From assembly GCF_001011155.1 (NCBI RefSeq), contig NZ_CP011479.1, forward strand, positions 1,940,501-2,004,500: a stretch of DNA of 64,000 nt, read 5' to 3'. The DNA is from Hoeflea sp. IMCC20628. GTDB taxonomy: Bacteria; Pseudomonadota; Alphaproteobacteria; Rhizobiales; Rhizobiaceae. The notes below the pieces were generated by a model. That model was not told the DNA's origin. It searched no databases and saw only the letters and a program-made list of their open reading frames with translations. This document shows, piece by piece, positions 9,443-18,423 of the stretch; within the stretch, counting starts at the first letter, position 1; each line of letters begins with the position of its first letter. The translations under genes were made by a program, and so were the position numbers.

Positions 9443-9599
9443 ATCAACGCCATCCGGTTGGCCGGTTGCATGAATCCCGCTCCAGATTGCGCCATTCTGG
9501 CACATTCCGGAGCGGCGATCCGGGGTTGACGTTATCCATGCGAGAACCATGCCACCGCGCCGGCATTAAGGTTAATTTTCGGTATCGATTGCGGTGGGG

Positions 9600-9709
9600 C
9601 AGATGACGTGACACCTTGGGCCATCACTTCATGAAGGGAATGTCCTTCAGCACAATTTTGGACGAGGGGACTCGACCAGCCGTCCGCTTCATGCGGGCGG
9701 CTTTTTTTT
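9600..9709 (+). ncRNA. Possible small RNA or 5' leader attenuator upstream of the rhomboid gene
   Basis: No gene on this strand reads into the terminator at 9679-9709, so the transcript that ends there must start in the non-coding stretch after 9443. That stretch contains a hairpin TGAAGG (9632-9637) with CCTTCA (9644-9649) and a short CGAG/CTCG stem near 9664-9675. GGACG at 9660-9664 could also pair with CGTCC at 9681-9685, which would disrupt the terminator stem, an attenuator-like arrangement. The 5' end is not defined and no known family is recognised. Confidence 0.35.
9679..9709 (+). terminator. Rho-independent terminator 84 nt before the rhomboid start
   Basis: GCCGTCCGC (9679-9687) pairs with GCGGGCGGC (9693-9701), nine pairs with one wobble, followed directly by eight T residues (9702-9709). 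It has the full form of an intrinsic terminator on the plus strand. Confidence 0.85.
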
Positions 9710-9792
9710 GCCTTGTCGGCTGTTGCCAGCAGGCAGTGCGGGCTCTACTCGTCGTTCCATATCTACGATTGCCGGAAGGAAGTGCCTGCGCC

Positions 9793-10512
9793 ATGACCGA
9801 AGGACCTGACACGACAGCACCCGGAGCGACGCAGCCAGGGCATGAGCCGATTTTCAACATTCCGAACGTAGTGTTGGCAATGTTGCTGGCGATGCTGGCG
9901 CTTCAGGTCGCCATTGATTCTGTATTGCCGCAGAAAGCGGTGCTGGAAATCTATCTGCAAGGTGCATTCATTTCTCAACGCTATGCCGAAAGCCCCACAG
10001 GGCAGGGCGGTGCCTATTTCTGGTCACCCATAACCTATTCGCTGCTGCATGGCGGCTATGCCCATCTGGCGCTCAATTCATTCTGGCTTGCGGCTTTTGG
10101 TTCGGTCGTTGCCCGTCGCATTGGCTGGGTACGGTTTTTGATTTTCTGGGTGCTTTCGGCCCTGGCTTCGGCAGCGCTGTTTCTGGCCTTTCACTGGGGC
10201 GATCAGAACATCATGGTCGGTGCCTCTGGCGTGGTCTCGGCGCTGATGGGCGCTGCATCGCGCTTCGCCTTTGGCGGCGGCGGGTTCCGGCGCGACCAGG
10301 CCCATCTCAATCGCCGGCTGAGCATCGGTCAATCGCTGCGCAACCGCATGGTTTTCGGCTTTTTGGTGGTCTGGTTCGGCATCAACATGCTGGCGGCCGT
10401 CGGCTTTTCTTTCGGCATGGCCGATACGGCGATTGCCTGGGAAGCCCATGTCGGCGGTTTTCTGTTCGGATTTCTTGCATTTGCGCTGTTTGATCCGATG
10501 CAGCGGGACTGA
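9793..10512 (+). CDS. Rhomboid family intramembrane serine protease
   Basis: A 239-residue polytopic membrane protein. The catalytic dyad of rhomboids is present: Ser145 in VGASGVVSALMG and His219 in AHVGGFLFG. A conserved HLALNSFWL segment (91-99) contains the loop-region His and Asn. It cleaves substrates within the membrane; the substrate is unknown. I took the ATG at 9793 (MTEGPDTT); the frame is open upstream to 9616, but that part lies across the terminator hairpin and is not family-like. Confidence 0.9.
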   Translation: MTEGPDTTAPGATQPGHEPIFNIPNVVLAMLLAMLALQVAIDSVLPQKAVLEIYLQGAFISQRYAESPTGQGGAYFWSPITYSLLHGGYAHLALNSFWLAAFGSVVARRIGWVRFLIFWVLSALASAALFLAFHWGDQNIMVGASGVVSALMGAASRFAFGGGGFRRDQAHLNRRLSIGQSLRNRMVFGFLVVWFGINMLAAVGFSFGMADTAIAWEAHVGGFLFGFLAFALFDPMQRD

Positions 10513-10707
10513 CCGAAACATCTGTCGTAATTTTGGGGTTTTGAACGCAACCGGTTTTCTGCCGGGGTATCGGCGCCTGCGTGTTTCACTGAAGCAGGGT
10601 GCCAGACCAATGGGTTGCAAACCGGGGGCTTCCGGCGCACGATACAGATAGTATGTGCGGCATGAATCAATACGGGCGCACTCGACAATCCTGCGGAGGA
10701 GGACTGC

Positions 10708-11136
10708 ATGACTGTTAAACAGATACTTGATCAAAAGGGCCGTAACGTTGTCACCGTCACCCCGTCCATGGGTACGGAAGAGGCTGTTCGGTTCTTGTCT
10801 GACAACAAGATCGGCGCGGTGGTCGTAACCGACACCAACGGCAAGATCGTCGGAATTCTCTCGGAGCGCGATATTGTCCGTGCCGTGGCTACCAAGGGCG
10901 GCGATGCATTGTCGGCGCCGATTTCCGCAATCATGACCTCAAAGGTCACGACCTGCGGCGAATCACATTCCATCAACCAGGTCATGGAATTGATGACAAA
11001 TGGCCGGTTCCGGCATTTGCCGGTCGAGGAAGATGGCAAGTTGATCGGACTGATTTCGATCGGCGACGTCGTGCGCCGGCGTATCGAGGATGTCGAGCGC
11101 GAGGCCGAGGACATCAAGGCCTATATCGCGAGTTAG
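10708..11136 (+). CDS. CBS domain-containing protein
   Basis: A 142-residue protein made of two CBS domains. The first covers roughly residues 8-65 (VTPSMGTEEAVRFLSDNKIGA and GILSERDIVRA) and the second roughly 75-130 (HSINQVMELMTNGRFRHLPV and GLISIGDVVRRRIE). Tandem CBS pairs bind adenosyl nucleotides and usually act as energy sensors. GGAGGAGG precedes the start with good spacing. It stands alone, convergent with the patatin gene. Confidence 0.92.
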   Translation: MTVKQILDQKGRNVVTVTPSMGTEEAVRFLSDNKIGAVVVTDTNGKIVGILSERDIVRAVATKGGDALSAPISAIMTSKVTTCGESHSINQVMELMTNGRFRHLPVEEDGKLIGLISIGDVVRRRIEDVEREAEDIKAYIAS

Positions 11137-11169
11137 GCCAGACCGGCGTTTGGATGATTTGCCGCCGCG

Positions 11170-12159
11170 TCAGAGCGGCGTCAAGGTCGCCTGCATCCGG
11201 GTGATTTCACCGAGTTTGTTGACGGTTTCCTGGTAGCCCCGGTCGATGGCTTCGCTGGCGCGGTGAAACTCGGACAAGCCGATATCTGCCAATCTCGGGT
11301 GCAATGAAAGATCTGGCGGGTCACCAGCCAAACGGGCGCGTGAGATCCGGTCCTGAATGATGTTGAAGGCCTGCACCATGACGGCAGTCATGCCGAGGCG
11401 GCTTTCACGTGGTTTCTTGTGTGGTTTGCCGCCGGTATCTTCGGCAACTGGTTCGCTGGCGGTGTGCTTGACCACTGCGGAACGGCCATAAAGATCGTAG
11501 TGAAGATTGACTGCGACCACCAATGGCTGTTCGTGGGCACGACAGACCGAAACAGGAACCGGGTTGACCAGGGCACCGTCGAGAAGCGTGCGATTGTTGC
11601 AACGGACCGGCTCAAAAATTCCGGGCAGAGCGTAGGACGCGCGAATGCCGGTGATCAATGATCCCTTCGATATCCAGACCTCATGGCCGGTGTTGAGTTC
11701 GGCGGCAACAGCGACGAAGGTTCGGTCGAGATCTTCGATATTGACGCCGACAAGATGCTCCTGCATCCGGTCGTTGAGCCTCATGCCGCCAAACAGTCCG
11801 CCACCACCGATGGCAAAATCCAGGAGGCCGGCAATCCGCCGCATGGTCAGGCTGCGGGCAAAGGCTTCGAGTTCATCCAGCCGTCCGGCCAGGTAACAGC
11901 CGCCGACAAGAGCGCCGATGGATGTCCCGGCGATCATCGAAACCTCGACGCCAGCTTCGTCGAGCGCTCGCAGAACGCCGATATGGGCCCATCCGCGCGC
12001 AGCGCCACCGCCCAGGGCGAGAGCGATACGAGGCTTTTGCGGTGCAATGTGGTTCATGGTGCCAAGTGTCGGAGTCAAGGGAGGCGGTGTCACAGGAATT
12101 GTACTGGCCGAAGTTGCCATGGAAGGCTCAATGGGTCTGTTCATGTTCCAGTTCAGCAT
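11170..12159 (-). CDS. Patatin-like phospholipase family protein
   Basis: About 329 residues. The patatin oxyanion motif GGGAARG is followed by the nucleophile elbow GTSIG, and the catalytic aspartate is in DGALVNPVPV. The enzyme should hydrolyse acyl chains from phospholipids or neutral lipids; the group (RssA-like) includes poorly characterised bacterial proteins. AAGGA lies upstream of the ATG at 12159; another in-frame ATG at 12057 (MNHIAPQ) starts closer to the conserved domain and is possible. Confidence 0.88.
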   Translation of the reverse strand: MLNWNMNRPIEPSMATSASTIPVTPPPLTPTLGTMNHIAPQKPRIALALGGGAARGWAHIGVLRALDEAGVEVSMIAGTSIGALVGGCYLAGRLDELEAFARSLTMRRIAGLLDFAIGGGGLFGGMRLNDRMQEHLVGVNIEDLDRTFVAVAAELNTGHEVWISKGSLITGIRASYALPGIFEPVRCNNRTLLDGALVNPVPVSVCRAHEQPLVVAVNLHYDLYGRSAVVKHTASEPVAEDTGGKPHKKPRESRLGMTAVMVQAFNIIQDRISRARLAGDPPDLSLHPRLADIGLSEFHRASEAIDRGYQETVNKLGEITRMQATLTPL

Positions 12160-12272
12160 GCCTGCTTTCCTTTCGGCCGAACATTTCTCCTGCGTGCATA
12201 ACGGATGACATCAGTGTTGGGTTTCAATTTGATGAAGAAAAGCAAAGATTGTCCCAAATCGGGACGAATTGG

Positions 12273-12722
12273 CTAATGTTCTTTATACACCGTCGAAGGG
12301 TCAAACAGAGGGCTGGAAACGGTTTCAAGCTGCGGCTCACCGTCCTTGGTGACAACTTTCCGGTAAAAACACGACCGGCGGCCGGTGTGGCAGGTCGCAT
12401 CAACACCGCCGACACGGACCTTGAGCAACACTGCGTCCTGGTCGCAATCGACGCGGATTTCCTCGACCATTTGCACATTTCCCGAGGTCTCGCCCTTTTT
12501 CCAAAGGTTTTGGCGCGACCGGCTCCAATAGTGGGCGATGCCGGTCTCGATCGTCAGCCTCAGGGCTTCGTCATTCATGTGCGCCAGCATCAGCACCGCA
12601 TTGTCGCGGCTGTCGGTGACCACTGCGGTGATCAAGCCGTTGACGTCAAAACGCGGCGCCAGCACCGAGCCTTCCTCAAGTTCGGATTTCGCGTCAGTTG
12701 GGGTTTTCGGCGTGCCGGTCAT
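12273..12722 (-). CDS. hisI: Phosphoribosyl-AMP cyclohydrolase
   Basis: Opens the adenine ring of phosphoribosyl-AMP in histidine synthesis. A 149-residue monofunctional HisI: the motif ETSGNVQ is followed by [10 protein letters not shown], which holds the Mg/Zn-binding aspartates, then [11 protein letters not shown] with the zinc cysteines. There is no HisE domain, as is usual in alphaproteobacteria. The ATG at 12722 has AGGAGGG immediately upstream and is preferred to the ATG at 12737. It lies just downstream of folE on the same strand. Confidence 0.94.
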   Translation of the reverse strand: MTGTPKTPTDAKSELEEGSVLAPRFDVNGLITAVVTDSRDNAVLMLAHMNDEALRLTIETGIAHYWSRSRQNLWKKGETSGNVQMVEEIRVDCDQDAVLLKVRVGGVDATCHTGRRSCFYRKVVTKDGEPQLETVSSPLFDPSTVYKEH

Positions 12723-12749
12723 GGGACCCTCCTGCAACGGAGTTCAACC

Positions 12750-13358
12750 TCAACCCCGGATCAATGTGATGAAGCGGACCTGTTCGTGCGGGTCCTGTTT
12801 GAATGCGCCTGTAAAGGTCGTGGTGATGGTTGTCGAGCCTTGCTTCTTGATGCCGCGCATCGCCATGCACATATGCTCGGCCTCGATCATAACCGCGACA
12901 CCTCGTGGCTGCAGGGTTTCATCAATCGAATGGGCCACTTGGGCGGTCATGGTTTCCTGGGTTTGCAGCCTGCGCCCGAAAATCTCGACCGCGCGGGCAA
13001 TTTTCGACAGGCCAAGCACCTTGCCGTCGGGCAGATAGGCGACATGCGCCTTGCCGATGATCGGCACCATGTGGTGCTCGCAATGGGAGAAGAACGGGAT
13101 GTCCTTGATCAGGACGATGTCGTCGTAGCCGGCGACTTCCTCGAAGGTGCGGCCGAGTTCTTCCTCAGCGTCGAGATCGTAGCCCGAAAACAGCTCCTTG
13201 TAGGCTTTGACGACGCGCTTGGGTGTATCAAGCAGGCCCTCGCGGGTGATGTCGTCGCCGGTCCAGCGCAGCAGCGTGCGCACGGCTTCTTCGGCTTCGG
13301 CCTCGGTTGGCCGGTTGTCTTTGCCCTTGTCGGACATCTTGTTCACGATAGCATCCAT
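12750..13358 (-). CDS. folE: GTP cyclohydrolase I
   Basis: Converts GTP to dihydroneopterin triphosphate, the first step of tetrahydrofolate synthesis. About 202 residues. The zinc ligands are seen in [12 protein letters not shown] and in HMCMAMRG, and [11 protein letters not shown] is the conserved core helix. A GGAGA site precedes the ATG at 13358; the frame is open further upstream, but that part is not family-like and runs over the palindromic regulatory region. hisI follows after 27 nt, so the two may be cotranscribed. Confidence 0.95.
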   Translation of the reverse strand: MDAIVNKMSDKGKDNRPTEAEAEEAVRTLLRWTGDDITREGLLDTPKRVVKAYKELFSGYDLDAEEELGRTFEEVAGYDDIVLIKDIPFFSHCEHHMVPIIGKAHVAYLPDGKVLGLSKIARAVEIFGRRLQTQETMTAQVAHSIDETLQPRGVAVMIEAEHMCMAMRGIKKQGSTTITTTFTGAFKQDPHEQVRFITLIRG

Positions 13359-13543
13359 TGACGTGGTCTCCGCGGGGGATCTGCATCCCTTTACGTTGCT
13401 CGCATTCGATCGGACCACGCGGACAAGACATTTTGCGGGGGTATCCCCAACATGTCCGGCGGGCTCCGGGGCTTTTGGGGATCCCCCCTCCGGCACGGTT
13501 TCCCTCAGCGCACAGCAAACAGGTTTTGCCGAACGCCTTGAAC

Positions 13544-13557
13544 ACACTATATAGTGT
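13544..13557. promoter_or_regulatory. Perfect 14-bp palindrome between folE and the Fe-S scaffold gene
   Basis: ACACTATATAGTGT at 13544-13557 is a perfect palindrome in the 327-nt space between two divergent genes. Its shape suits a dimeric repressor and its TATA core could overlap a -10 element. It resembles, but is 2 bp shorter than, a NrdR box. The regulator is unknown. Confidence 0.45.
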
Positions 13558-13616
13558 TTCTGAAGCGCGCGTCGAGATGCGATACCGTCACCTCTTGCCG
13601 CAAGCCGTATGCCAAT

Positions 13617-13660
13617 GCCAAATGCAGGGGCCAAATGCAGGGCCCCTGATCATGGGGCCC
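13617..13660. repeat. Tandem 13-bp repeat and adjoining hairpin
   Basis: GCCAAATGCAGGG occurs twice in direct tandem at 13617-13629 and 13630-13642. It is followed by a hairpin GGGCCCC (13640-13646), 7-nt loop, GGGGCCC (13654-13660), 25 nt before the start of the scaffold gene. It could be a leader structure of that gene's mRNA. Confidence 0.6.
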
Positions 13661-13685
13661 GAATGATGGGAAGAGGTCCGACCTG

Positions 13686-14135
13686 ATGATCGATGATGTC
13701 TACAACGCAAAAATCCTGGATTTCGCCGGCAATATTCCACGCATAGGCACGCTTGAGGATGCGGATGCGGAAGCCTCGGCGCATTCCAAATTATGCGGCT
13801 CCAAGGTCAAGGTCTGGCTGAAGATGGATGGCGACCTGGTCGCCGATTTCGCCCATGACGTCAAAGCCTGCGCACTCGGCCAGGCCTCGTCCTCGATCAT
13901 GGCGCGCAACATCATCGGCGCAAGTGCTGCTGAATTGCGCGAAGTGCGCGAGACCATGCGCAAGATGTTGAAGGAAAATGGTCCGGCGCCTGAAGGTCGG
14001 TTTGCCGACCTCAAATTCCTCGAGCCGGTGCGCGACTACCGGGCGCGGCACGCCTCGACGCTGCTGACTTTTGATGCGGTCAATGACTGCCTCGACCAGA
14101 TCGAAGCGCGCCGGGCCGAGGAAGACGCGGCTTGA
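13686..14135 (+). CDS. Iron-sulfur cluster assembly scaffold protein (IscU/SufU-like)
   Basis: A 149-residue IscU/NifU_N-fold protein. C37 in SKLCGSKVKVW and C62 in VKACALGQASSS match the first two cluster-binding cysteines of SufU/IscU. At the place of the third cysteine the sequence reads RHASTLLTF, so that ligand seems to be missing; C135 lies further on. Divergent alphaproteobacterial members of this family commonly sit between folE and yidD, as here. It may carry or transfer clusters rather than act as the main scaffold, which is an inference. Confidence 0.85.
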   Translation: MIDDVYNAKILDFAGNIPRIGTLEDADAEASAHSKLCGSKVKVWLKMDGDLVADFAHDVKACALGQASSSIMARNIIGASAAELREVRETMRKMLKENGPAPEGRFADLKFLEPVRDYRARHASTLLTFDAVNDCLDQIEARRAEEDAA

Positions 14136-14147
14136 AGGAGGACTGAC

Positions 14148-14438
14148 ATGCGTCCATCTGAGGTTCTTGAGAGACATCGCAGCGATGCGAGGGCGATAAT
14201 CGCGCGTTATCCGCTAGAATATCCGCGAATTTTCGGTTCGACAGCACGCGGCAGCGACGCTGAAGGCAGTGACGTTGACATATTGGTACGCCTTTCGGGA
14301 AATCTAAGTTATTTCGATCTGTCCGCTTTGGAACGCGAATTGGCGACACTGATGGGCGTTAAAGTCGATGTGCGCACAGAGGGGGAATTTTCGGCTGAGA
14401 TGCTTGAACGCATTTCGCGCGATTTTGTGGCGCTATGA
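14148..14438 (+). CDS. mntA: MntA-type nucleotidyltransferase antitoxin
   Basis: A 96-residue minimal nucleotidyltransferase. The polymerase-beta-like motif is complete: G30-S31 in FGSTARGS and the metal-binding D42 and D44 in GSDVDILV, with a further acidic position in KVDVRTEG. In the HepT-MntA systems studied, MntA adds AMP units to HepT and so switches off its ribonuclease. The stop codon overlaps the start of the HepT gene (ATGA), typical of these pairs. It lies inside the conserved scaffold-yidD gene order. Confidence 0.85.
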   Translation: MRPSEVLERHRSDARAIIARYPLEYPRIFGSTARGSDAEGSDVDILVRLSGNLSYFDLSALERELATLMGVKVDVRTEGEFSAEMLERISRDFVAL

Positions 14439-14800
14439 TCGACGATCCTTATCTGGCTGACATGATGAAAAGCATGTTGGCCTGGTGTGAAAAGGCAGAG
14501 ACAATTGCTTCGTATCAGCAATTGGATAGCTTTCGAGTGGATGAGATACGTCAGCTCGCACTGGCGAAGGTGGTCGAGCAGATTGGCGAAACCGCGGGTC
14601 GGATGTTGGAGCGTTGGCCAGACTGGGTCAAAGCAAATCAACAGCTTCGACTTATAGATGCCTATGCAATGCGGAACCGGCTTGTTCATGGTTATGATCG
14701 AATAGATCTGGAAATTCTCTTTTACACTGCCCGTGAGACTGTGCCTCAATTGGCCGCCCAGCTCAGAACTATTCTTGGCGGTTTTGATGACAAGTCGTAA
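14435..14800 (+). CDS. hepT: HepT-like ribonuclease toxin (DUF86, HEPN)
   Basis: A 121-residue all-helical HEPN protein. The RNase motif R-x4-H-x-Y is present as R80, H85 and Y87 in MRNRLVHGYD. With the upstream MntA gene it forms a type VII toxin-antitoxin pair in which the tyrosine of the motif is the AMPylated residue. The last 14 nt overlap the start of yidD, so the module is woven into a housekeeping operon rather than separated by its own terminator. Confidence 0.87.
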   Translation: MIDDPYLADMMKSMLAWCEKAETIASYQQLDSFRVDEIRQLALAKVVEQIGETAGRMLERWPDWVKANQQLRLIDAYAMRNRLVHGYDRIDLEILFYTARETVPQLAAQLRTILGGFDDKS

Positions 14801-15116
14801 TTTTTCCGGCCGCTGGCGCAAAACGCCGGGCCGGCTTCTTGGCACAGGGCTGGTGCGTTTCTACCAGCTCAGCCTGTCTGGTTTCATCGGTAATTCCTGC
14901 CGGCATTTGCCGACCTGCTCCGAATATGCCTTTGAGGCGATCGCCAGGCATGGATTGTGGAAGGGCGGCTGGCTGGCTTTGTTCCGGGTCGGCCGCTGCG
15001 GTCCGGGCGGAACCCACGGCATCGACAATGTGCCCGAAACGCTCGATGGGCGGCTGGTCTGGTGGGCGCCGTGGCGGTTTGCCGCTGTGAGACACCGTTG
15101 TGGCCGTGGAAAATAG
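14787..15116 (+). CDS. yidD: Membrane protein insertion efficiency factor YidD
   Basis: A 109-residue protein with the YidD signature: an amphipathic start, LVRFYQLSLSGFIGNSCRHLP and then TCSEYAFEAIARHGLWKGGW. YidD lies at the inner face of the membrane and helps YidC insert proteins. Its usual partners rpmH, rnpA and yidC are not near, which is normal in rhizobia. The start ATG at 14787 lies within the end of hepT, so translation is likely coupled to it. Confidence 0.9.
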   Translation: MTSRNFSGRWRKTPGRLLGTGLVRFYQLSLSGFIGNSCRHLPTCSEYAFEAIARHGLWKGGWLALFRVGRCGPGGTHGIDNVPETLDGRLVWWAPWRFAAVRHRCGRGK

Positions 15117-15277
15117 GCATATCTGCTTATCAATTCTCCGTTTTGCCGATGAGATTTTGGCCAATCAAAGTGCTGATACTTGATGCACTTCACCAAATCG
15201 CGTAAATGCCGCGGTGCACACATCACATACTCAACCACCCGCGTTCGTTGGCGGGACTGGATCAAGGAGAGACTGCC

Positions 15278-17284
15278 ATGGCTTCCGCCGTATCCCTCAC
15301 ATTTCCCGATGGCTCCAAACGCGAATATCCAGCCGGTACGACTGGTCGCGAGGTCGCTGAATCAATTTCCAAATCGCTTGCCAAGAAGGCGGTGGCGATC
15401 GCGCTCGACGGTGAGCTTGCCGATCTGAGCGACCCGGTCCGCGATGGCGCGCTGGAAATTGTCACCCGCACCGATCCGCGCGCGCTTGAACTGATCCGGC
15501 ACGACGCCGCCCATGTGATGGCTGAAGCCGTGCAGGAGCTTTTTCCCGGTACGCAGGTCACCATCGGTCCGGTGATCGAAAACGGGTTCTATTACGATTT
15601 TGCCCGCAACGCGCCGTTCACACCGGAAGACCTGCCGGTGATCGAGAAAAAGATGAAAGAAATCATCGCCCGCAACAAGCCCTTCACCAAGGAGGTCTGG
15701 TCGCGCGAGGAAGCCGAGCGCGTGTTCAAGGACAAGGGCGAGGCCTACAAGGTCGAACTGATTGAAACGATCAAGTCGGGCGAAGATCTGAAGATCTACC
15801 GCCAGGGCGACTGGTTCGACATGTGCCGTGGTCCGCATATGGCATCGACCGGGCAGATCGGCACCGCCTTCAAACTCATGAAGGTCGCTGGCGCCTACTG
15901 GCGCGGCGATTCCAACAACACCATGCTGACCCGTATTTACGGCACGGCCTGGGCTGATCAGGCTGAGCTTGATGCCTATCTGCACATGCTAGAAGAAGCC
16001 GAGAAGCGCGACCACCGCCGCCTGGGCCGTGAAATGGATCTGTTCCATTTCCAGGAAGAGGGGCCGGGCGTCGTCTTCTGGCATTCCAAGGGTTGGCGCA
16101 TGTTCCAGAACCTGGTTGCCTATATGCGCCGCCGTCTGGATCGTGACTATGAAGAGGTCAACGCGCCGCAGATCCTCGACAAGAGCCTGTGGGAAACCTC
16201 CGGTCACTGGGGCTGGTATCAGGAGAACATGTTTGCGGTGAAATCCGCCCATGCCTTCACCCATCCCGAGGACGAGACTGCCGACAACCGGATTTTTGCG
16301 CTCAAGCCAATGAACTGCCCGGGCCACGTGCAGCTCTTCAAGCATGGTCTGAAATCCTATCGCGATCTGCCTGTCCGGCTGGCCGAATTTGGCAATGTGC
16401 ACCGCTATGAGCCTTCGGGCGCGCTGCACGGGCTGATGCGGGTGCGTGCGTTCACGCAGGATGATGCGCATGTGTTCTGCACCGAGGAGCAGCTTGAGGC
16501 GGAATGCCTGAAGATCAATGATCTGATGATGTCGGTCTATCGCGACTTTGGCTTTGAAGAAGTGGTGGTCAAGCTTGCCACCCGGCCGGAAAAGCGCGTT
16601 GGCACCGACGTGATGTGGGATCATGCCGAGGACATTCTGCGCAAAGTTCTCGAAAAAATGGCGGCCGAATCAGGCGGACGCATCAAGACCGGCATCAATG
16701 AAGGCGAGGGGACGTTCTACGGACCCAAGTTCGAATACACCTTGCGGGATGCGATTGGCCGCGAGTGGCAATGCGGCACGACGCAGGTTGATTTCAATCT
16801 GCCCGAGCGCTTCGGAGCTTTCTATATCGGATCGGATTCGGAGAAGAAGCAGCCGGTGATGGTTCACCGCGCGATCTGTGGATCACTTGAGCGGTTCCTG
16901 GGCATTCTGATCGAAAGCCATGCCGGGCACATGCCGCTGTGGTTTGCGCCGCTGCAGGTTGTCGTGGCGACGATCACATCAGAGGCCGATGATTACGGTG
17001 CGACGGTGGCGCAAAAGCTGCGTGATGCGGGGCTGCAGGTCGACACCGACTTCCGCAACGAGAAGATCAACTACAAGGTCCGCGAACATTCGCTGGCCAA
17101 GGTTCCGGTGATGCTGGTTTGCGGCATGCGCGAAGCCGAAGAGCAGACGGTCAACATCCGCCGGCTTGGAAGCCGTGATCAGGTTCCAATGACACTTGTC
17201 GATGCGATTGACAAATTGGTCGAGGAAGCAACGCCTCCGGATCTTCTGCGCAAGGAAGCCGAAAAGGCTGCTCGGTCAGCATAG
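15278..17284 (+). CDS. thrS: Threonine--tRNA ligase
   Basis: Charges tRNA-Thr with threonine in the cytoplasm. 668 residues, full length. The N-terminal TGS domain comes first, then the editing domain with [10 protein letters not shown], the class II catalytic core with [13 protein letters not shown] and motif 3, and the C-terminal anticodon-binding domain starting near [20 protein letters not shown] precedes the ATG at 15278. The 160-nt leader shows no T-box. A strong hairpin follows the stop codon. Confidence 0.97.
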   Translation: MASAVSLTFPDGSKREYPAGTTGREVAESISKSLAKKAVAIALDGELADLSDPVRDGALEIVTRTDPRALELIRHDAAHVMAEAVQELFPGTQVTIGPVIENGFYYDFARNAPFTPEDLPVIEKKMKEIIARNKPFTKEVWSREEAERVFKDKGEAYKVELIETIKSGEDLKIYRQGDWFDMCRGPHMASTGQIGTAFKLMKVAGAYWRGDSNNTMLTRIYGTAWADQAELDAYLHMLEEAEKRDHRRLGREMDLFHFQEEGPGVVFWHSKGWRMFQNLVAYMRRRLDRDYEEVNAPQILDKSLWETSGHWGWYQENMFAVKSAHAFTHPEDETADNRIFALKPMNCPGHVQLFKHGLKSYRDLPVRLAEFGNVHRYEPSGALHGLMRVRAFTQDDAHVFCTEEQLEAECLKINDLMMSVYRDFGFEEVVVKLATRPEKRVGTDVMWDHAEDILRKVLEKMAAESGGRIKTGINEGEGTFYGPKFEYTLRDAIGREWQCGTTQVDFNLPERFGAFYIGSDSEKKQPVMVHRAICGSLERFLGILIESHAGHMPLWFAPLQVVVATITSEADDYGATVAQKLRDAGLQVDTDFRNEKINYKVREHSLAKVPVMLVCGMREAEEQTVNIRRLGSRDQVPMTLVDAIDKLVEEATPPDLLRKEAEKAARSA

Positions 17285-17292
17285 CCCTTCTG

Positions 17293-17325
17293 CGGCGCGG
17301 CGTATTCTAGTACGTCGCGCCGTTT
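17293..17325 (+). terminator. Terminator-like hairpin after thrS
   Basis: CGGCGCGGCGTA (17293-17304) pairs with TACGTCGCGCCG (17311-17322), 12 pairs with one wobble, followed by TTT. It lies 9 nt after the thrS stop codon. Confidence 0.7.
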
Positions 17326-17387
17326 GCTATCTGCGGCATGTTACGATGCTGTGTGAACGTCTCGGCGTGTCAGAACGTCGGCTGGCT

Positions 17388-18317
17388 CTAATTGAGCAGC
17401 ACTTCCACATCGGAATTCTGTCCCGCGACAACAGTGAATTCGCGCTGAAGCACCTTGGTCTTGTTGCGGGCGATCGCCGTATATTCGCCTTCGGCCAACA
17501 CGATTGTCGGGAAGGCGCCAACGCTTTCCGATACCACGTCACCGCCCGAGGTCAGGATTGACCAGGCAGTATCGGCGATGGCTTCGCCTCCGGCTTCCGC
17601 GACCAGTTTGAGCGTTAGTTGGGCGGCACGGTGCTGGATGATGGCTTCGGTCATCTTGCCGGCCTCGACGCGAATGTCGGACCTTATCACCGCGTTGACT
17701 GCGCCATATTCCGAGACAATATGGTAGGTTCCGGCATTGAGCCGCACAATGGTGTCCGGTTTGACGTCTTCGACCACCAGTTGCTGTTCTCCATCAATGC
17801 CTTCACCGGCTTTGTAGATGTTGAACCGCAACTGGCTCGTGGGAATGCGCGCATCAATCCCTGACACGGCATTCAGCACCAGTCCGCCTGCCTCGAGCAC
17901 CATGCGCTGCTTTTCCATCGGGCCGTCTTTCGGCACGGTGAGTTTCTTGGTGACCCCGGCTCGGCCAAAAGCCACGTGCATGAAATATTCGCCCGGTTCG
18001 AACTCAAACTGAGCCGAACCGCCTTCGGATGTGGCAAGAAGCGGTAACTTGCCGTCAGGTCCTGGTATGGGATGGAATATCCGCCAGGTCAGTCCGTATT
18101 TGAGCGGTGCGCCGGTTTCAGTCAGAGCCGCTTCAACCTGCACGGTTCTGCCATGCGCGGCTGCGGCACCGGCTGCATCAGCGGGCGCGTACTGGTTCAA
18201 GCCCGGCATGTTCAACTTCGGCCCGGCTTCATTGCCAAACGCATCCTGTGCCTGGGCAAGCTGAGCCGTATGCACAAGAGCGAGGGTACTGAGTAGAATG
18301 GTCGACAGTCTGTTCAT
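17388..18317 (-). CDS. Exported protein of unknown function
   Basis: About 309 residues with a clear Sec signal peptide (MNRLSTILLSTLALVHTAQLAQAQ, cut into two here: hydrophobic core residues 5-18, cleavage after AQA). The mature part contains repeated beta-strand-rich segments such as LAEGEYTAIARNKTKV and LNAGTYHIVSEYGAV, which look like carboxypeptidase-regulatory or Ig-like modules. There is no obvious catalytic site. The start at 18317 is set by the signal peptide; the open frame extends to 18434 over the divergent nitroreductase start. Confidence 0.75.
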   Translation of the reverse strand: MNRLSTILLSTLALVHTAQLAQAQDAFGNEAGPKLNMPGLNQYAPADAAGAAAAHGRTVQVEAALTETGAPLKYGLTWRIFHPIPGPDGKLPLLATSEGGSAQFEFEPGEYFMHVAFGRAGVTKKLTVPKDGPMEKQRMVLEAGGLVLNAVSGIDARIPTSQLRFNIYKAGEGIDGEQQLVVEDVKPDTIVRLNAGTYHIVSEYGAVNAVIRSDIRVEAGKMTEAIIQHRAAQLTLKLVAEAGGEAIADTAWSILTSGGDVVSESVGAFPTIVLAEGEYTAIARNKTKVLQREFTVVAGQNSDVEVLLN

Positions 18318-18423
18318 GCGGTCCGGTCCGGTTGACTTCCGGGATGTGAGTGGGGCACTTGAACCCCAAAGCCATGGCGAATTCATGGCCAAACCCTGAT
18401 TAACCTGAATGCACGAGGAAGAC

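Noticed and set aside
6946-9678. The 12-mer GGGGACTCGACC occurs at 6946 and 9667, each before a strong hairpin
   Set aside because: A repeated 12-mer is expected by chance many times in 64 kb, and the flanks are unrelated.
11922-13361. A 479-codon open frame on the plus strand across hisI and folE
   Set aside because: It runs opposite to two recognised genes and has no family-like sequence or ribosome binding site.
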